The translations under genes and the position numbers were made by a program. Positions 1-8,270 of a stretch of DNA of 41,077 nt are shown piece after piece; within the stretch, counting starts at the first letter, position 1; each line of letters starts with the position of its first letter. The stretch covers positions 1 to 41,077 of the forward strand of contig SVNW01000028.1 of assembly GCA_015066745.1 (NCBI GenBank). Reading direction: 5' to 3'. The notes under the pieces were generated by a model. The model had not been told where the DNA came from. It was given only the letters and a program-made list of their open reading frames with translations, and searched no databases. Origin of the DNA: Ruminococcus sp. (GTDB lineage Bacteria; Bacillota; Clostridia; Oscillospirales; Ruminococcaceae).

Positions 1-119
1 GATAAGCCACTGCTGTATTTTTTATCATAAACAAATGTGTTTATCCCAAGCACAACCTTGATAAATTCATTTTTCAGATTTGAAAAAGCTTCACGCAAAG
101 AAGCAATAACCGACTTGTT
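1..119 (-). other. Unidentified open reading stretch at window edge
   Basis: Read on the minus strand, this stretch is open from a stop near 129 to the window edge and gives about 40 plausible residues (containing EAFSNLKNEF and KVVLGINTFVYDKK). I do not recognise the family. No start codon is visible and it could be chance. It abuts the point where homology of the plus-strand helicase relic begins, so it may be the inner end of whatever replaced that gene's 5' part. Confidence 0.2.
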
Positions 120-1985
120 GTTTTCGGTTCATTTCAGGATTTGCTTGGTACAAATGAAAATGGCGGTATCAAGACAAAAAATGAGTTTATACATCTTACC
201 AACTGGGATATTGTAATTTTTGATGAGTATCATTTCGGTGCATGGCGTGAAAATGCGAGAAAACTTTTTGAAAACCCCGATGAAGAAGCAGAAGCTGACT
301 TTGATCTTGAAAAATATCAGATCGAAGAAGCAGGAAATGCCTATAACGAGAGTTTCCTTCCTATTACAACAGCGCATTATCTGTTCTTGTCAGGTACACC
401 GTTCAGGGCGATAAACAGTGGTGAATTTATTGAAGATCAGATCTACAACTGGACTTATTCTGATGAACAAAGGGCAAAAAACAACTGGGTAGGGTCGGGA
501 AATCCGTATCTTTCCTTGCCGAGAATGGTTATGATGACTTATAAAATTCCCGAAAGCATACGACATATTGCACAACAGGGTGAGTTTGACGAATTTGATC
601 TGAATTTATTTTTTCAGGCAAAGGGAACAGGCGAAGAAGCAAAATTTGTGTATGAAAATGAAGTGCAGAAATGGCTTGATCTTGTAAGAGGAGCATACCT
701 TCCATCGAGCATTGATGATCTTAAACTAGGTCAGGACAAGCGTCCGCCTATGCCTTATTCTGATACAAGACTTCTCAATGTACTTACACATACTCTCTGG
801 TTTTTACCCAATGTGGCATCGTGCTTTGCGATGTATAATCTTTTAATGCAGAAACAAAATACTTTTTATCATGATTATAAAATAAATGTCTGTGCAGGAA
901 CAAAGGCGGGTATAGGACTTGATGCAGTTCGTCCGGTCATAAATTCTATGGGTAATCCGCTTGAAACCAAAACGATCGCACTTTCGTGCGGTAAGCTGAC
1001 TACAGGTGTGACAATCTATTGCACTTGCAGGAACTTCAGCTACACTTCTTGCAAAACGCTGGGAGTCGGCATTGCTTGTTAATGTTGATAATGACACACT
1101 AAACAGACTTATGAATAATAAAGAAGCACTTGATGCATTAAAGCGTATCGAAGGTTTCCGTAATCTTAATTCTGATATTGAAACTATTATAAACAAATCA
1201 GAAGCAGTAAAAAGTGCTAAGAAAAATGGCATTGATAAACTTAGCCAGAAAGATAAAAAAGAACTTTCCGAGGCGGAAAAGGAATACAAGACATTGCGTA
1301 AACAGTTACAGGAAAAACTTATCAAGTTTGCTACAAGAGTGCCTGTGTTTATGTATCTGACAGATTATCGTGAACGCTGTCTGAAAGACGTTGTAACCCA
1401 GCTTGAACCGGGGCTTTTCAAAAAGTAACAGGTCTTAATGTAAATGATTTTGAACTTTTGTGTTCTATCGGTGTTTTTAATGCGAGCCTGATGAATGATG
1501 CTATTTTTAAATTTAAGAGATACGAGGACGCAAGCCTTACATACACCGGAATTGACAGGCATGAAGACGATGAAGTAGGTGGTTGGGATACAGTTATCAG
1601 GCGTGAAGAATACGAAAAACTGTTTTACAATCAGCAAGCTACAATGGAAATAAATCAGATTGATGATATTTCCGACAAAGAAACAATTTTAAAAAAGTCA
1701 CCAAAACCATCAAAACCTGTTTTGACGGCAAAGACAGAACTCGTTACTGTGCAGTACGGTGTAAAATCACCTGTTATAAAACAATCAGATTCTGAAAAAC
1801 CAAAAGAACCGGAGTTGAAAATAGATCTGTCCGCAATTAAAATCGGTGCAACAGTCAGACATAAAATTTTTGGTGAAGGTGTTATAGCAAAATTTAACGG
1901 AAAACATATTTATGTTGAGTTTAAAACAGGACAGAAAAATTTTGTTTTCCCTGACGCATTTAAACAAGGGTTTTTAAAAATATAG
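118..1985 (+). pseudogene. Decayed SF2 (DEAD/DEAH-like) helicase, restriction-associated type
   Basis: This is the remnant of a large superfamily 2 helicase of the kind found with restriction or defence systems. The Walker B-like motif DEYH lies near 221-232, a motif III-like SGTPFR near 391-408 and a KLTTGVT motif near 993-1013. The C-terminal ~50 residues (KIGATVRHKIFGEG) look like a small SH3/CarD-like fold. Three lesions are visible. The N-terminal part with the ATP-binding motif I is absent before about 118. Around 1014-1020 the frame jumps from GVTI straight to ALAGTSATLLAKRWE, which from memory of relatives implies loss of roughly 90-100 residues. At 1420-1424 a run of five A's shifts the frame; one more A would restore FKKVTGLNVNDFE. 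No part can be a working helicase. Exact family assignment is from memory of related proteins. Confidence 0.75.
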
Positions 1986-2049
1986 ATAAGAAACAGAGCG
2001 GAGTTTGTTTTGGTAGTTATCATTTCCTTTCTGCTATCAATTCTTATTA

Positions 2050-2078
2050 TTGCATTCAAACTATATGCATGATATAAT
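2050..2078 (+). promoter_or_regulatory. Sigma-A type promoter of the AAA-ATPase gene
   Basis: TTGCAT (2050-2055) and TATAAT (2073-2078) are separated by 17 bases. The -10 lies about 30 bases before the start codon at 2110. Confidence 0.65.
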
Positions 2079-2109
2079 ATAAACATATGGTTTATGCGAG
2101 GTGATACTC

Positions 2110-3798
2110 ATGCAGGAGATAAAAAAAGTACCGATAGGAATAGAAGATTTCAAAAAGATAATAGATAAAAACTGTTATTTTGTGGACAAAACTTTGATGA
2201 TAAAAGATTTACTTAACAGCGGGGCAGATGTAACTTTATTTACACGTCCGAGAAGATTCGGCAAGACATTAAATCTTAGTATGATCAAGTATTTTTTTGA
2301 AAAGACCGAAGAAAGTAACGCATATCTTTTTGATAATATGAATATATCAAAATACCCTGAATATATGGCATATCAGGGACAATATCCGGTTATTTCTCTT
2401 TCTTTGAAAAGTATGAAACAACCTACTTTTGAAGAATCGTTTGAAGTTTTTAAAGAACTGATAAAATTTGAATTTTTAAGGCATAAGAAAGCGATATTTA
2501 ATTCAAATAAAACCGAAAAAACAAATCTGGATAAGGTGTCAAGATTTATTGAAATGAAGGCTGATAAAGCTGAATACAATACTTCAGTAAGTTTTCTTTC
2601 AAAAATACTTGCAGATGTATATAATAAAAAAGTGATCCTTCTTATAGATGAATATGATGTACCGCTTGAAAATGCTTATGCCTGTGGATTTTATGAGAAG
2701 ATGATAAACCTTGTCCGTTCTGTATTTGAATCGGCTCTTAAAACAAATTCTTCACTTGAATTTGGCGTATTAACAGGCTGTATGAGAGTATCGAAGGAAA
2801 GTATTTTTACCGTACTTAATAATCTTATGGTGTGTAGCATTTTAAATGCCGAATTTAATACTGCTTTTGGCTTTACTCAAAAAGAAATTGATGAAATGCT
2901 TGAATATTATCAGCTTTCAGAAAAGCAGAAGGATATAAAGAAATGGTATGACGGATATAATTTTGGCAGAGCAGAAATATACAATCCGTGGTCTGCTCTC
3001 AATTATATAAAGACCGCAAATGCTGACAAAAATGCTCCGATGATACTGTACTGGTCTAATACCTCATCAAATATAATAGTTAAGAGATTGATTGAAGAAT
3101 CAGATGAAGAAACTAAAGCTGTCGTTGAAGAACTGATAAACGGTGTACCTGTGGAAAGTTATATTTATGAAGATGTAACCTATGGTGAGATAGATGTAAA
3201 CAGTAACTGTATCTGGAGTTTTTTGCTTTTTACCGGTTATCTTAAAGTTATTGACAGACAGTCAGTCAATAACAGACAGCTTTATAAAATGGTTATTCCA
3301 AATCTGGAAATAAAAACGATTTATGAGGATTCTATAGTAAATTGGTTTGATAAAAATATAAAGTCAGAAAATCGTGATGATTTCTTTAAATCTGTTCTTG
3401 AAAAAGATGCTGATAAAATTAATAAATACATTCAGAACTGGCTTGCTGATACTATAAGTTACTATGATGAAAAAGAAAATTATTATCATGGATTTCTCGC
3501 AGGTGTGCTGACAGGTTTCAAAGGATACAGGGTTGTTTCAAACAGAGAATCAGGAAACGGAAGATATGATTTGTTTATAAAAAGCCGTATCGGCAGAAAT
3601 ACGGGTATTATTTTTGAGTTTAAAATTTCTCCGACAGAGGACGAAATGGAAACATACGCTGATATCGCTTTGCAACAGATCGAGGATAGAAATTATGAGC
3701 AGGAACTTCGTAATGACAGATATCAAAAAATAATAAAGTATGGTATATCTTTCTGCGAAAAATTATGTTATGTTAAACTTTCGCCTTATTCCGACTGA
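2110..3798 (+). CDS. AAA-ATPase-like protein with C-terminal PD-(D/E)XK nuclease-like domain
   Basis: This is a 562-residue member of the AAA-ATPase_like/PDDEXK_9 (DUF1703) family, common and often multicopy in gut Clostridia and Bacteroidetes; the cellular role is unknown. The N-terminal signature PIGIEDFKKII leads to a Walker A-like RPRRFGKT at residues 46-53. Walker B (LLIDEYD) is near 178-184. The C-terminal domain has RYDLFIK near 485 and EFK near 503, matching the D...ExK layout of this nuclease fold. A GTG lies further upstream at 2101, but the GAGGTGAT ribosome binding site overlaps it and is well placed for the ATG at 2110, so I chose the latter. It is a single-gene unit with its own promoter and a terminator shared with the convergent neighbour. 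It looks intact. Defence or mobile-element functions have been suggested for such proteins, but nothing here proves one. Confidence 0.85.
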   Translation: MQEIKKVPIGIEDFKKIIDKNCYFVDKTLMIKDLLNSGADVTLFTRPRRFGKTLNLSMIKYFFEKTEESNAYLFDNMNISKYPEYMAYQGQYPVISLSLKSMKQPTFEESFEVFKELIKFEFLRHKKAIFNSNKTEKTNLDKVSRFIEMKADKAEYNTSVSFLSKILADVYNKKVILLIDEYDVPLENAYACGFYEKMINLVRSVFESALKTNSSLEFGVLTGCMRVSKESIFTVLNNLMVCSILNAEFNTAFGFTQKEIDEMLEYYQLSEKQKDIKKWYDGYNFGRAEIYNPWSALNYIKTANADKNAPMILYWSNTSSNIIVKRLIEESDEETKAVVEELINGVPVESYIYEDVTYGEIDVNSNCIWSFLLFTGYLKVIDRQSVNNRQLYKMVIPNLEIKTIYEDSIVNWFDKNIKSENRDDFFKSVLEKDADKINKYIQNWLADTISYYDEKENYYHGFLAGVLTGFKGYRVVSNRESGNGRYDLFIKSRIGRNTGIIFEFKISPTEDEMETYADIALQQIEDRNYEQELRNDRYQKIIKYGISFCEKLCYVKLSPYSD

Positions 3799-3815
3799 CA
3801 TATAATAAAACTAAA

Positions 3816-3852
3816 AAACCTCAGCAAAAGCTTTCTGCTCAAGCTGAGGTTT
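3816..3852. terminator. Bidirectional terminator between convergent genes
   Basis: A perfect 10-bp stem, AAACCTCAGC (3816-3825) with GCTGAGGTTT (3843-3852), has a 17-base loop. The minus-strand product ends in six U's, so it serves mainly the gene at 3865-5151; the plus-strand U-run is short. Confidence 0.75.
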
Positions 3853-3864
3853 ATCTGTATCATT

Positions 3865-5151
3865 TTAATTTATAATATATTTTGTTGTTTTTCCTTTTCC
3901 AATGACTTTTATTTGATTTTTTTCACACATTTCTTTAAGTAAATTGTGTGCAGCAGTAGTTTTTAAGCCGGTCAGCTTTTCGGTTTCAAAACGGCTTATT
4001 GATCCATTTCTTTTTAGATAATCAATAATAAGCGATGTGCTGTCATCTGAAAATAAAGAAATAGTAGTTTCATTCATATTAGGAAGAGTAAGTCTGAATG
4101 CTCCGTCAGCAGATTCAAAAATCGGTTTGGAAGAAAAATTTTTATAAGCACGACATATTTTTCCGATTCCTGTTCCATAACTTTCGATAAGTTTCATTCT
4201 GTAAAATATTGCAGCAAGATTCATATTTCTTGACTGGGATACTCCCATATAAACAGCTTCCATCGTAAGACCTTTTACAAGACCGCCAAGTGAAACAAAT
4301 TCAATACGATCATCATATATATTAACAAGAGTACTGCCACTAAATGAATAATCGCGATGAACAATGCAATTAAGAAGTGCTTCTCTCAAAGATTCCTCAT
4401 CATAATCTCTATTGTCAGTACGATAAAGTCCGTTTATTGAAGAATGTGTTTTATTATAAATGTCAATAGTCATGAAAATATCATCAAGCTGTTTTAGCAG
4501 TGAACCTGAAAATTCTTTTCTGTCTCGAAATACTGCCTTATCTGTGCCCTGAAAAACAGCGAGTTTCAGAGTGTGTTCGCATTGATCTGAAAGCAAAAGT
4601 GCAAGATTTGTATATAATCCGTCCTCTCCGATGAGATGAAGTGTTCTGAATTGAGAAACACCAATATCGAGGTTTCTTTCTTTCATTTTCTCAGTGAAAG
4701 AAACGAAAGAAAGTTCCTGATTCATTGAACGTCCTGTTTCATAAGTTTTTCCGTTTGTCTGAATTATAAGCTCACGAATTGCATCATCACTTACAGGCTG
4801 AGATGATGAACCTTTGCGAACGAATACACCTGATGGTTTCAGACCTTTATCTGAAAGATAGTATGGTTTGTTTGTACCAGTAGATATTTCGATTTTAATA
4901 ACTTTTTTATCTTCAAGTATCATATCTGTGATTTTAACAAATGGCATAACATCAGGCTTTATTCCATCTTTCAGAGCATTGGCAGTTTGTTGCATTACAA
5001 AATCAGGATTATCAAGACCAATGATTTTTCCATTATCAGATATGCCTATATATAATGTTCCGCCTTCTGTATTAGCAAATGCAATTACTTCTTTTTTTAT
5101 GTCGCTTACATAAACTTCTTTAAATTCTGTATTCATATTTTCGGAAAACAT
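3865..5151 (-). CDS. AlbA_2 (Schlafen-type) / HATPase_c_4 / winged-helix regulator
   Basis: This 428-residue protein has the classic ATP-dependent DNA-helicase-RecG-like or Schlafen AlbA_2 transcriptional-regulator layout. An AlbA_2 domain sits at roughly residues 5-125, with the hallmark NTEFKE and FANTEGGTLYIGISDNG. A GHKL-type HATPase_c_4 domain at ~255-355 carries EALLNCIVHRDY and ESYGTGIGKI. A winged helix lies at ~375-428. The family is thought to bind nucleic acid; targets are usually unknown. A longer reading from 5178 exists, but GAAAGGA (5161-5167) lies 9 bases before the ATG at 5151, so I use that start. The promoter overlaps a perfect inverted repeat, which suggests autoregulation by the winged helix. 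It is monocistronic. Confidence 0.85.
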   Translation of the reverse strand: MFSENMNTEFKEVYVSDIKKEVIAFANTEGGTLYIGISDNGKIIGLDNPDFVMQQTANALKDGIKPDVMPFVKITDMILEDKKVIKIEISTGTNKPYYLSDKGLKPSGVFVRKGSSSQPVSDDAIRELIIQTNGKTYETGRSMNQELSFVSFTEKMKERNLDIGVSQFRTLHLIGEDGLYTNLALLLSDQCEHTLKLAVFQGTDKAVFRDRKEFSGSLLKQLDDIFMTIDIYNKTHSSINGLYRTDNRDYDEESLREALLNCIVHRDYSFSGSTLVNIYDDRIEFVSLGGLVKGLTMEAVYMGVSQSRNMNLAAIFYRMKLIESYGTGIGKICRAYKNFSSKPIFESADGAFRLTLPNMNETTISLFSDDSTSLIIDYLKRNGSISRFETEKLTGLKTTAAHNLLKEMCEKNQIKVIGKGKTTKYIIN

Positions 5152-5179
5152 ATTATTATTTCCTTTCACTTCTTTCATA

Positions 5180-5227
5180 TTCTTTCGTTTCTTTCATAAG
5201 TGTAACATAAACGAAAGAAAAAGTCAA
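5180..5227 (-). promoter_or_regulatory. Promoter with overlapping 11-bp inverted-repeat operator
   Basis: On the minus strand TTGACT (5222-5227) and TACACT (5199-5204) are 17 bases apart, forming a sigma-A promoter for the AlbA_2 gene. A perfect inverted repeat, TTCTTTCGTTT (5180-5190) and AAACGAAAGAA (5209-5219), brackets the -10: one arm lies in the -35/-10 spacer and the other just downstream of the likely transcription start. That is the usual geometry of a repressor operator. Further GAAAGAA-like copies follow towards the start codon. Confidence 0.65.
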
Positions 5228-5284
5228 TGTTTTATTTTGAAATTAATGACAATTTATTTTGACGTACAAGTAAAAAATATTTTT

Positions 5285-5668
5285 CTAAAACATCTCAGCA
5301 AGTATAGCTAAAACTATTATCACAACAATAACAATCATTACAGCCTCAGTAGATATATCCGTTTTCTTTTCGGGGTCGATATAGATTTGCGGTTCAGGTC
5401 CGCCACAATGTATCCCTGCGTTTATCAGCTCAAATGTTTTTTCAGTAGTATTCATAACTGATTTGTCACCCGACAGCCATTTTACATTGCATATATACAG
5501 CATATCACCGCGTGCATTATTGGCTACTTTGATTTTTTTAATTACGCATGAGTTTAGGTATATTTTCTTTTTCTCATTATCTATTTCAGCTATTATAAAT
5601 GCGCCGTCATCATCGCTTTCGATTTTGGCATCTTTGTAAAGTCCTGCGGTGATAATATTTTTCTCCAT
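5285..5668 (-). CDS. Hypothetical protein with C-terminal membrane anchor
   Basis: I do not recognise this 127-residue protein. The N-terminal ~100 residues are soluble and beta-rich in appearance (alternating hydrophobic and charged residues, with EIDNEKKKIYLNS). They are followed by about 20 hydrophobic residues, roughly 107-126 (AVMIVIVVIIVLAIL), that end almost at the C terminus, as in a tail anchor. An in-frame start exists further upstream at 5701, but AAGGAG (5678-5683) is spaced 9 bases from the ATG at 5668. It has its own promoter and no obvious functional partner. Confidence 0.6.
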   Translation of the reverse strand: MEKNIITAGLYKDAKIESDDDGAFIIAEIDNEKKKIYLNSCVIKKIKVANNARGDMLYICNVKWLSGDKSVMNTTEKTFELINAGIHCGGPEPQIYIDPEKKTDISTEAVMIVIVVIIVLAILAEMF

Positions 5669-5705
5669 TGTACCTTGCTCCTTATAGTTATTTACAGACA
5701 AAAAT

Positions 5706-5734
5706 ATTTTAACATAAAAATATGTAAAAGTAAA
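5706..5734 (-). promoter_or_regulatory. Promoter of the tail-anchored hypothetical gene
   Basis: Minus-strand TTTACT (5729-5734) and TAAAAT (5706-5711) are separated by 17 bases and lie just upstream of the start at 5668. Confidence 0.5.
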
Positions 5735-5821
5735 TATATGAATTTTGAGCCTGTGTTATAATTCACTGTTATAGACAAATATTATTACAAAGTTCTTAAT
5801 TCCTTTTGTATCATATTTTTA

Positions 5822-5850
5822 TTGAATTTATATCGGATTTGTAGTATAAT
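5822..5850 (+). promoter_or_regulatory. Promoter of the DUF1846 gene
   Basis: TTGAAT (5822-5827) and TATAAT (5845-5850) have a 17-base spacer. The spacer end plus -10 (GATTTGTAGTATAATAT, 5836-5852) recurs exactly at the promoter of the Nudix gene (13043-13059). Confidence 0.75.
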
Positions 5851-5874
5851 ATCTTAATGGAAAGAGGTGTCGAT

Positions 5875-7338
5875 ATGTCCCAAATAGGATTTGATAATGA
5901 AAAATATCTGCGTATGCAGTCAGAACACATAAGAGAAAGAATCGAAAAGTTCGGAGGTAAGTTGTATCTTGAGTTTGGCGGAAAGTTGTTTGATGATTTT
6001 CACGCTTCAAGAGTACTTCCGGGATTTCAGCCTGACAGTAAGCTGAAAATGCTCTTGCAGATCAAAGAAAGAGTAGAGATAGTTATGGCTATCAACGCCG
6101 CAGATATTGAGAAAAATAAACTCAGAAGCGATCTCGGCATTACGTATGATATGGACGTGATACGTCTTATCGACTGTTTCAGGACGATAGGTCTGTATGT
6201 GGGCAGTGTTGTTCTTACAAGATTTAACGGACAGGCTACAGCTGTTGCATTTCAGAAACGTCTTGAATCACTTGGCGTAAGGGTATATCGTCACTATACT
6301 ATAGAAGGTTATCCTTCGGATGTCGCAAAAATAGTCAGCGATGAAGGTTACGGAAAAAATGAATACATAGCTACTACAAAAGAACTTGTTGTTGTAACAG
6401 CACCGGGACCCGGAAGCGGTAAAATGGCTGTATGTCTTTCTCAGCTTTATCATGAAAACAAACACGGTCACAAAGCAGGGTATGCAAAGTTTGAAACTTT
6501 CCCTATATGGAATCTCCCGCTCAAACACCCTGTAAACCTTGCATATGAAGCTGCTACAGCCGATCTTAACGATGTAAATATGATAGATCCGTTCCATCTT
6601 GAAGCTTATGGCGAAACTACTGTAAACTACAACAGAGATGTAGAGATTTTCCCTGTTGTTACTGCCATGCTCGAAAATATCCTCGGAGAATGTCCATACA
6701 AATCACCTACAGACATGGGTGTAAATATGGCAGGTAACTGTATAGTAGATGATGAGATAGCAAAAGATGCTTCACGTCAGGAAATATTAAGACGTTATTA
6801 TGCAGCACTGTGTGATAAGAGAAAAGGTCTTATATCAGAAGAAACAGTGTTAAAATTAAAGATTCTTATGAAAAAAGCCGGTATAACCGTAAACGATCGT
6901 GCAGTTATGGCTCCGGCACTTCAGAAAGCAGCTCTTACCGGTCTTCCTGCCGCAGCTATACAGCTTCGTGACGGAAGAATAGTTACAGGAAAGACTTCTG
7001 AACTCCTCGGTGCATCTTCCGCACTTCTGCTTAATGCATTAAAAGCACTTGCAGGTATAGATGATGATATACATCTCATATCACCGGTTATAATAGAGCC
7101 TATCCAGCACCTGAAAACCGACCATCTCGGAAACAGAAATCCTTGTCTGCATACAGACGAAACACTTATCGCTCTGTCAATTTGTGCAGCGACAGATGAA
7201 AAAGCTGAACTTGCGATGCAACAGCTTGATAAACTCATAGGTTGCGAAGTTCATTCGTCGGTTATTCTTTCGGCAGTAGATGAGAAGGTGTTCAAGCGTC
7301 TTGGCGTAAATCTTACTTGTGAACCGAGTTATAAATAA
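5875..7338 (+). CDS. DUF1846 family protein
   Basis: This is a 487-residue member of the DUF1846 family (PF08903), widespread in Firmicutes and near the usual ~500 residues. Recognisable segments are the N-terminal MSQIGFDNEKYL, the glycine-rich loop APGPGSGKMA at about residue 178, and the following QLYHENKHG. Structural genomics has covered the family, but no biochemical role is established to my knowledge. The loop resembles a phosphate-binding site. An ATG at 5857 lies upstream in frame, but AGAGGTG (5863-5869) fits the ATG at 5875. It has its own promoter and a strong terminator, so it is monocistronic. Confidence 0.9.
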   Translation: MSQIGFDNEKYLRMQSEHIRERIEKFGGKLYLEFGGKLFDDFHASRVLPGFQPDSKLKMLLQIKERVEIVMAINAADIEKNKLRSDLGITYDMDVIRLIDCFRTIGLYVGSVVLTRFNGQATAVAFQKRLESLGVRVYRHYTIEGYPSDVAKIVSDEGYGKNEYIATTKELVVVTAPGPGSGKMAVCLSQLYHENKHGHKAGYAKFETFPIWNLPLKHPVNLAYEAATADLNDVNMIDPFHLEAYGETTVNYNRDVEIFPVVTAMLENILGECPYKSPTDMGVNMAGNCIVDDEIAKDASRQEILRRYYAALCDKRKGLISEETVLKLKILMKKAGITVNDRAVMAPALQKAALTGLPAAAIQLRDGRIVTGKTSELLGASSALLLNALKALAGIDDDIHLISPVIIEPIQHLKTDHLGNRNPCLHTDETLIALSICAATDEKAELAMQQLDKLIGCEVHSSVILSAVDEKVFKRLGVNLTCEPSYK

Positions 7339-7345
7339 GTATAAA

Positions 7346-7390
7346 AAAACAGTAATCCGCACCGTTTTTAGTGGTGCGGATTGCTGTTTT
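7346..7390. terminator. Bidirectional terminator
   Basis: An 18-bp stem with one G-U pair (7346-7363 with 7373-7390) encloses a short T-rich loop. A's flank it on the left and T's on the right, so it serves both the DUF1846 gene and the convergent dockerin gene. Confidence 0.85.
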
Positions 7391-7440
7391 AGCTTAACTT
7401 TTTTAGTTGTATAAAATTGTTAAGAAGTAAAATTGAACTA

Positions 7441-8178
7441 TTAACCAAGTTTCACATCTTCACCCATAATATATTGTTTGAGATGAGCAAGGTCTGCAAG
7501 ATCTGTATTTCCGTCAGCGTTACAGTCAAAGTTCTTTACTTGTTCGTCATTCCAATTGACATCACCTATTATATAGAGACTTAGTGCAGTAAGGTCAGTG
7601 AGGTCTGTTACTGAGTCATTATTATAATCCGGTATAGCAGGTGCAACTAAATCATCAGTAGCAACGGCAAAAATAGAATCATTTTTTTGAATTATTATTT
7701 CTCCGTCTTCCTGATACAAGAGGTCTTTATCAGTAGCGAGTTCAAATTTAATAAGTTCATAAACCATTGGTTTAGTTACACACCCTATCCACATTTTAGT
7801 TTTCATGTTTTGAAAACCAAAAAATATTGTTTCAAATCCGTCCGCTGTTACTGTGATAGATTCATCTTTTTCATTTGCTTTAAAGAAACCGGTACTTTCA
7901 AGTGCTTTTAAATCTGCATCGATTTGTATGATCATAACATCATCTTCGGACATGGTTTCAAGTTCTGCATACAATGACGCAATTTTTTCTTCTTTGCTTT
8001 TTTCTCGTTGCTCAAGTTGTTCTTCTTTTGTTGGCAGTGGAGGCTTTTCCCATTGTTCTGTTTCAGGTAAAATATTTGCTGTGTTAGCAGTTGGATTTTC
8101 AGCGTAACATACAGACATAGATGTAGCTGAAAATGCTATGCACATGATTAATGTAATCAAACCTTTTTTCTTCAACAT
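7441..8178 (-). CDS. Secreted type I dockerin protein
   Basis: This 245-residue exported protein has a signal peptide (KKK then a hydrophobic core, likely cleaved after CYA near residue 26). A middle region of ~150 residues matches no family I know and includes FETIFFGFQNMKTKMW. A C-terminal type I dockerin lies at about 182-245. Its two calcium-binding segments (DYNNDSVTDLTDL and DCNADGNTDLADL) are each followed by a helix. Dockerins plug into cohesins of cellulosome-like scaffolds on the cell surface. AAGGA at 8188-8194 supports the ATG at 8178 over an upstream in-frame start at 8196. The gene follows the sigma-2/DUF4367 chimera by 92 bases on the same strand with no clear terminator between, so co-transcription is possible. 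Confidence 0.85.
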   Translation of the reverse strand: MLKKKGLITLIMCIAFSATSMSVCYAENPTANTANILPETEQWEKPPLPTKEEQLEQREKSKEEKIASLYAELETMSEDDVMIIQIDADLKALESTGFFKANEKDESITVTADGFETIFFGFQNMKTKMWIGCVTKPMVYELIKFELATDKDLLYQEDGEIIIQKNDSIFAVATDDLVAPAIPDYNNDSVTDLTDLTALSLYIIGDVNWNDEQVKNFDCNADGNTDLADLAHLKQYIMGEDVKLG

Positions 8179-8220
8179 AGTATCAAGTCCTTTCAATTAA
8201 TTTATTCGGTATATATTATC

Positions 8221-8239
8221 CAAACTCCATGAGAGTTTG
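8221..8239 (-). other. Short hairpin between chimera gene and dockerin gene
   Basis: A perfect 7-bp stem, CAAACTC (8221-8227) with GAGTTTG (8233-8239), has a 5-base loop. No U-run follows, so it is not a standard terminator. It might be a processing or stability element in a shared transcript. Confidence 0.35.
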
Positions 8240-8270
8240 ATTATCTGAAAATTTTTTAATAACTATTCCT

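Noticed and set aside
1420..1425. Programmed frameshifting at the A-run
   Set aside because: The gene already has a large deletion and a missing 5' part, so rescue of this site would not give a functional product.
1072..1428. The three helicase reading frames as separate genes
   Set aside because: They are consecutive parts of one family sequence, and the later ones lack ribosome binding sites and sensible starts.
8221..8239. Terminator after the chimera gene
   Set aside because: The hairpin has no following U-run on the minus strand.
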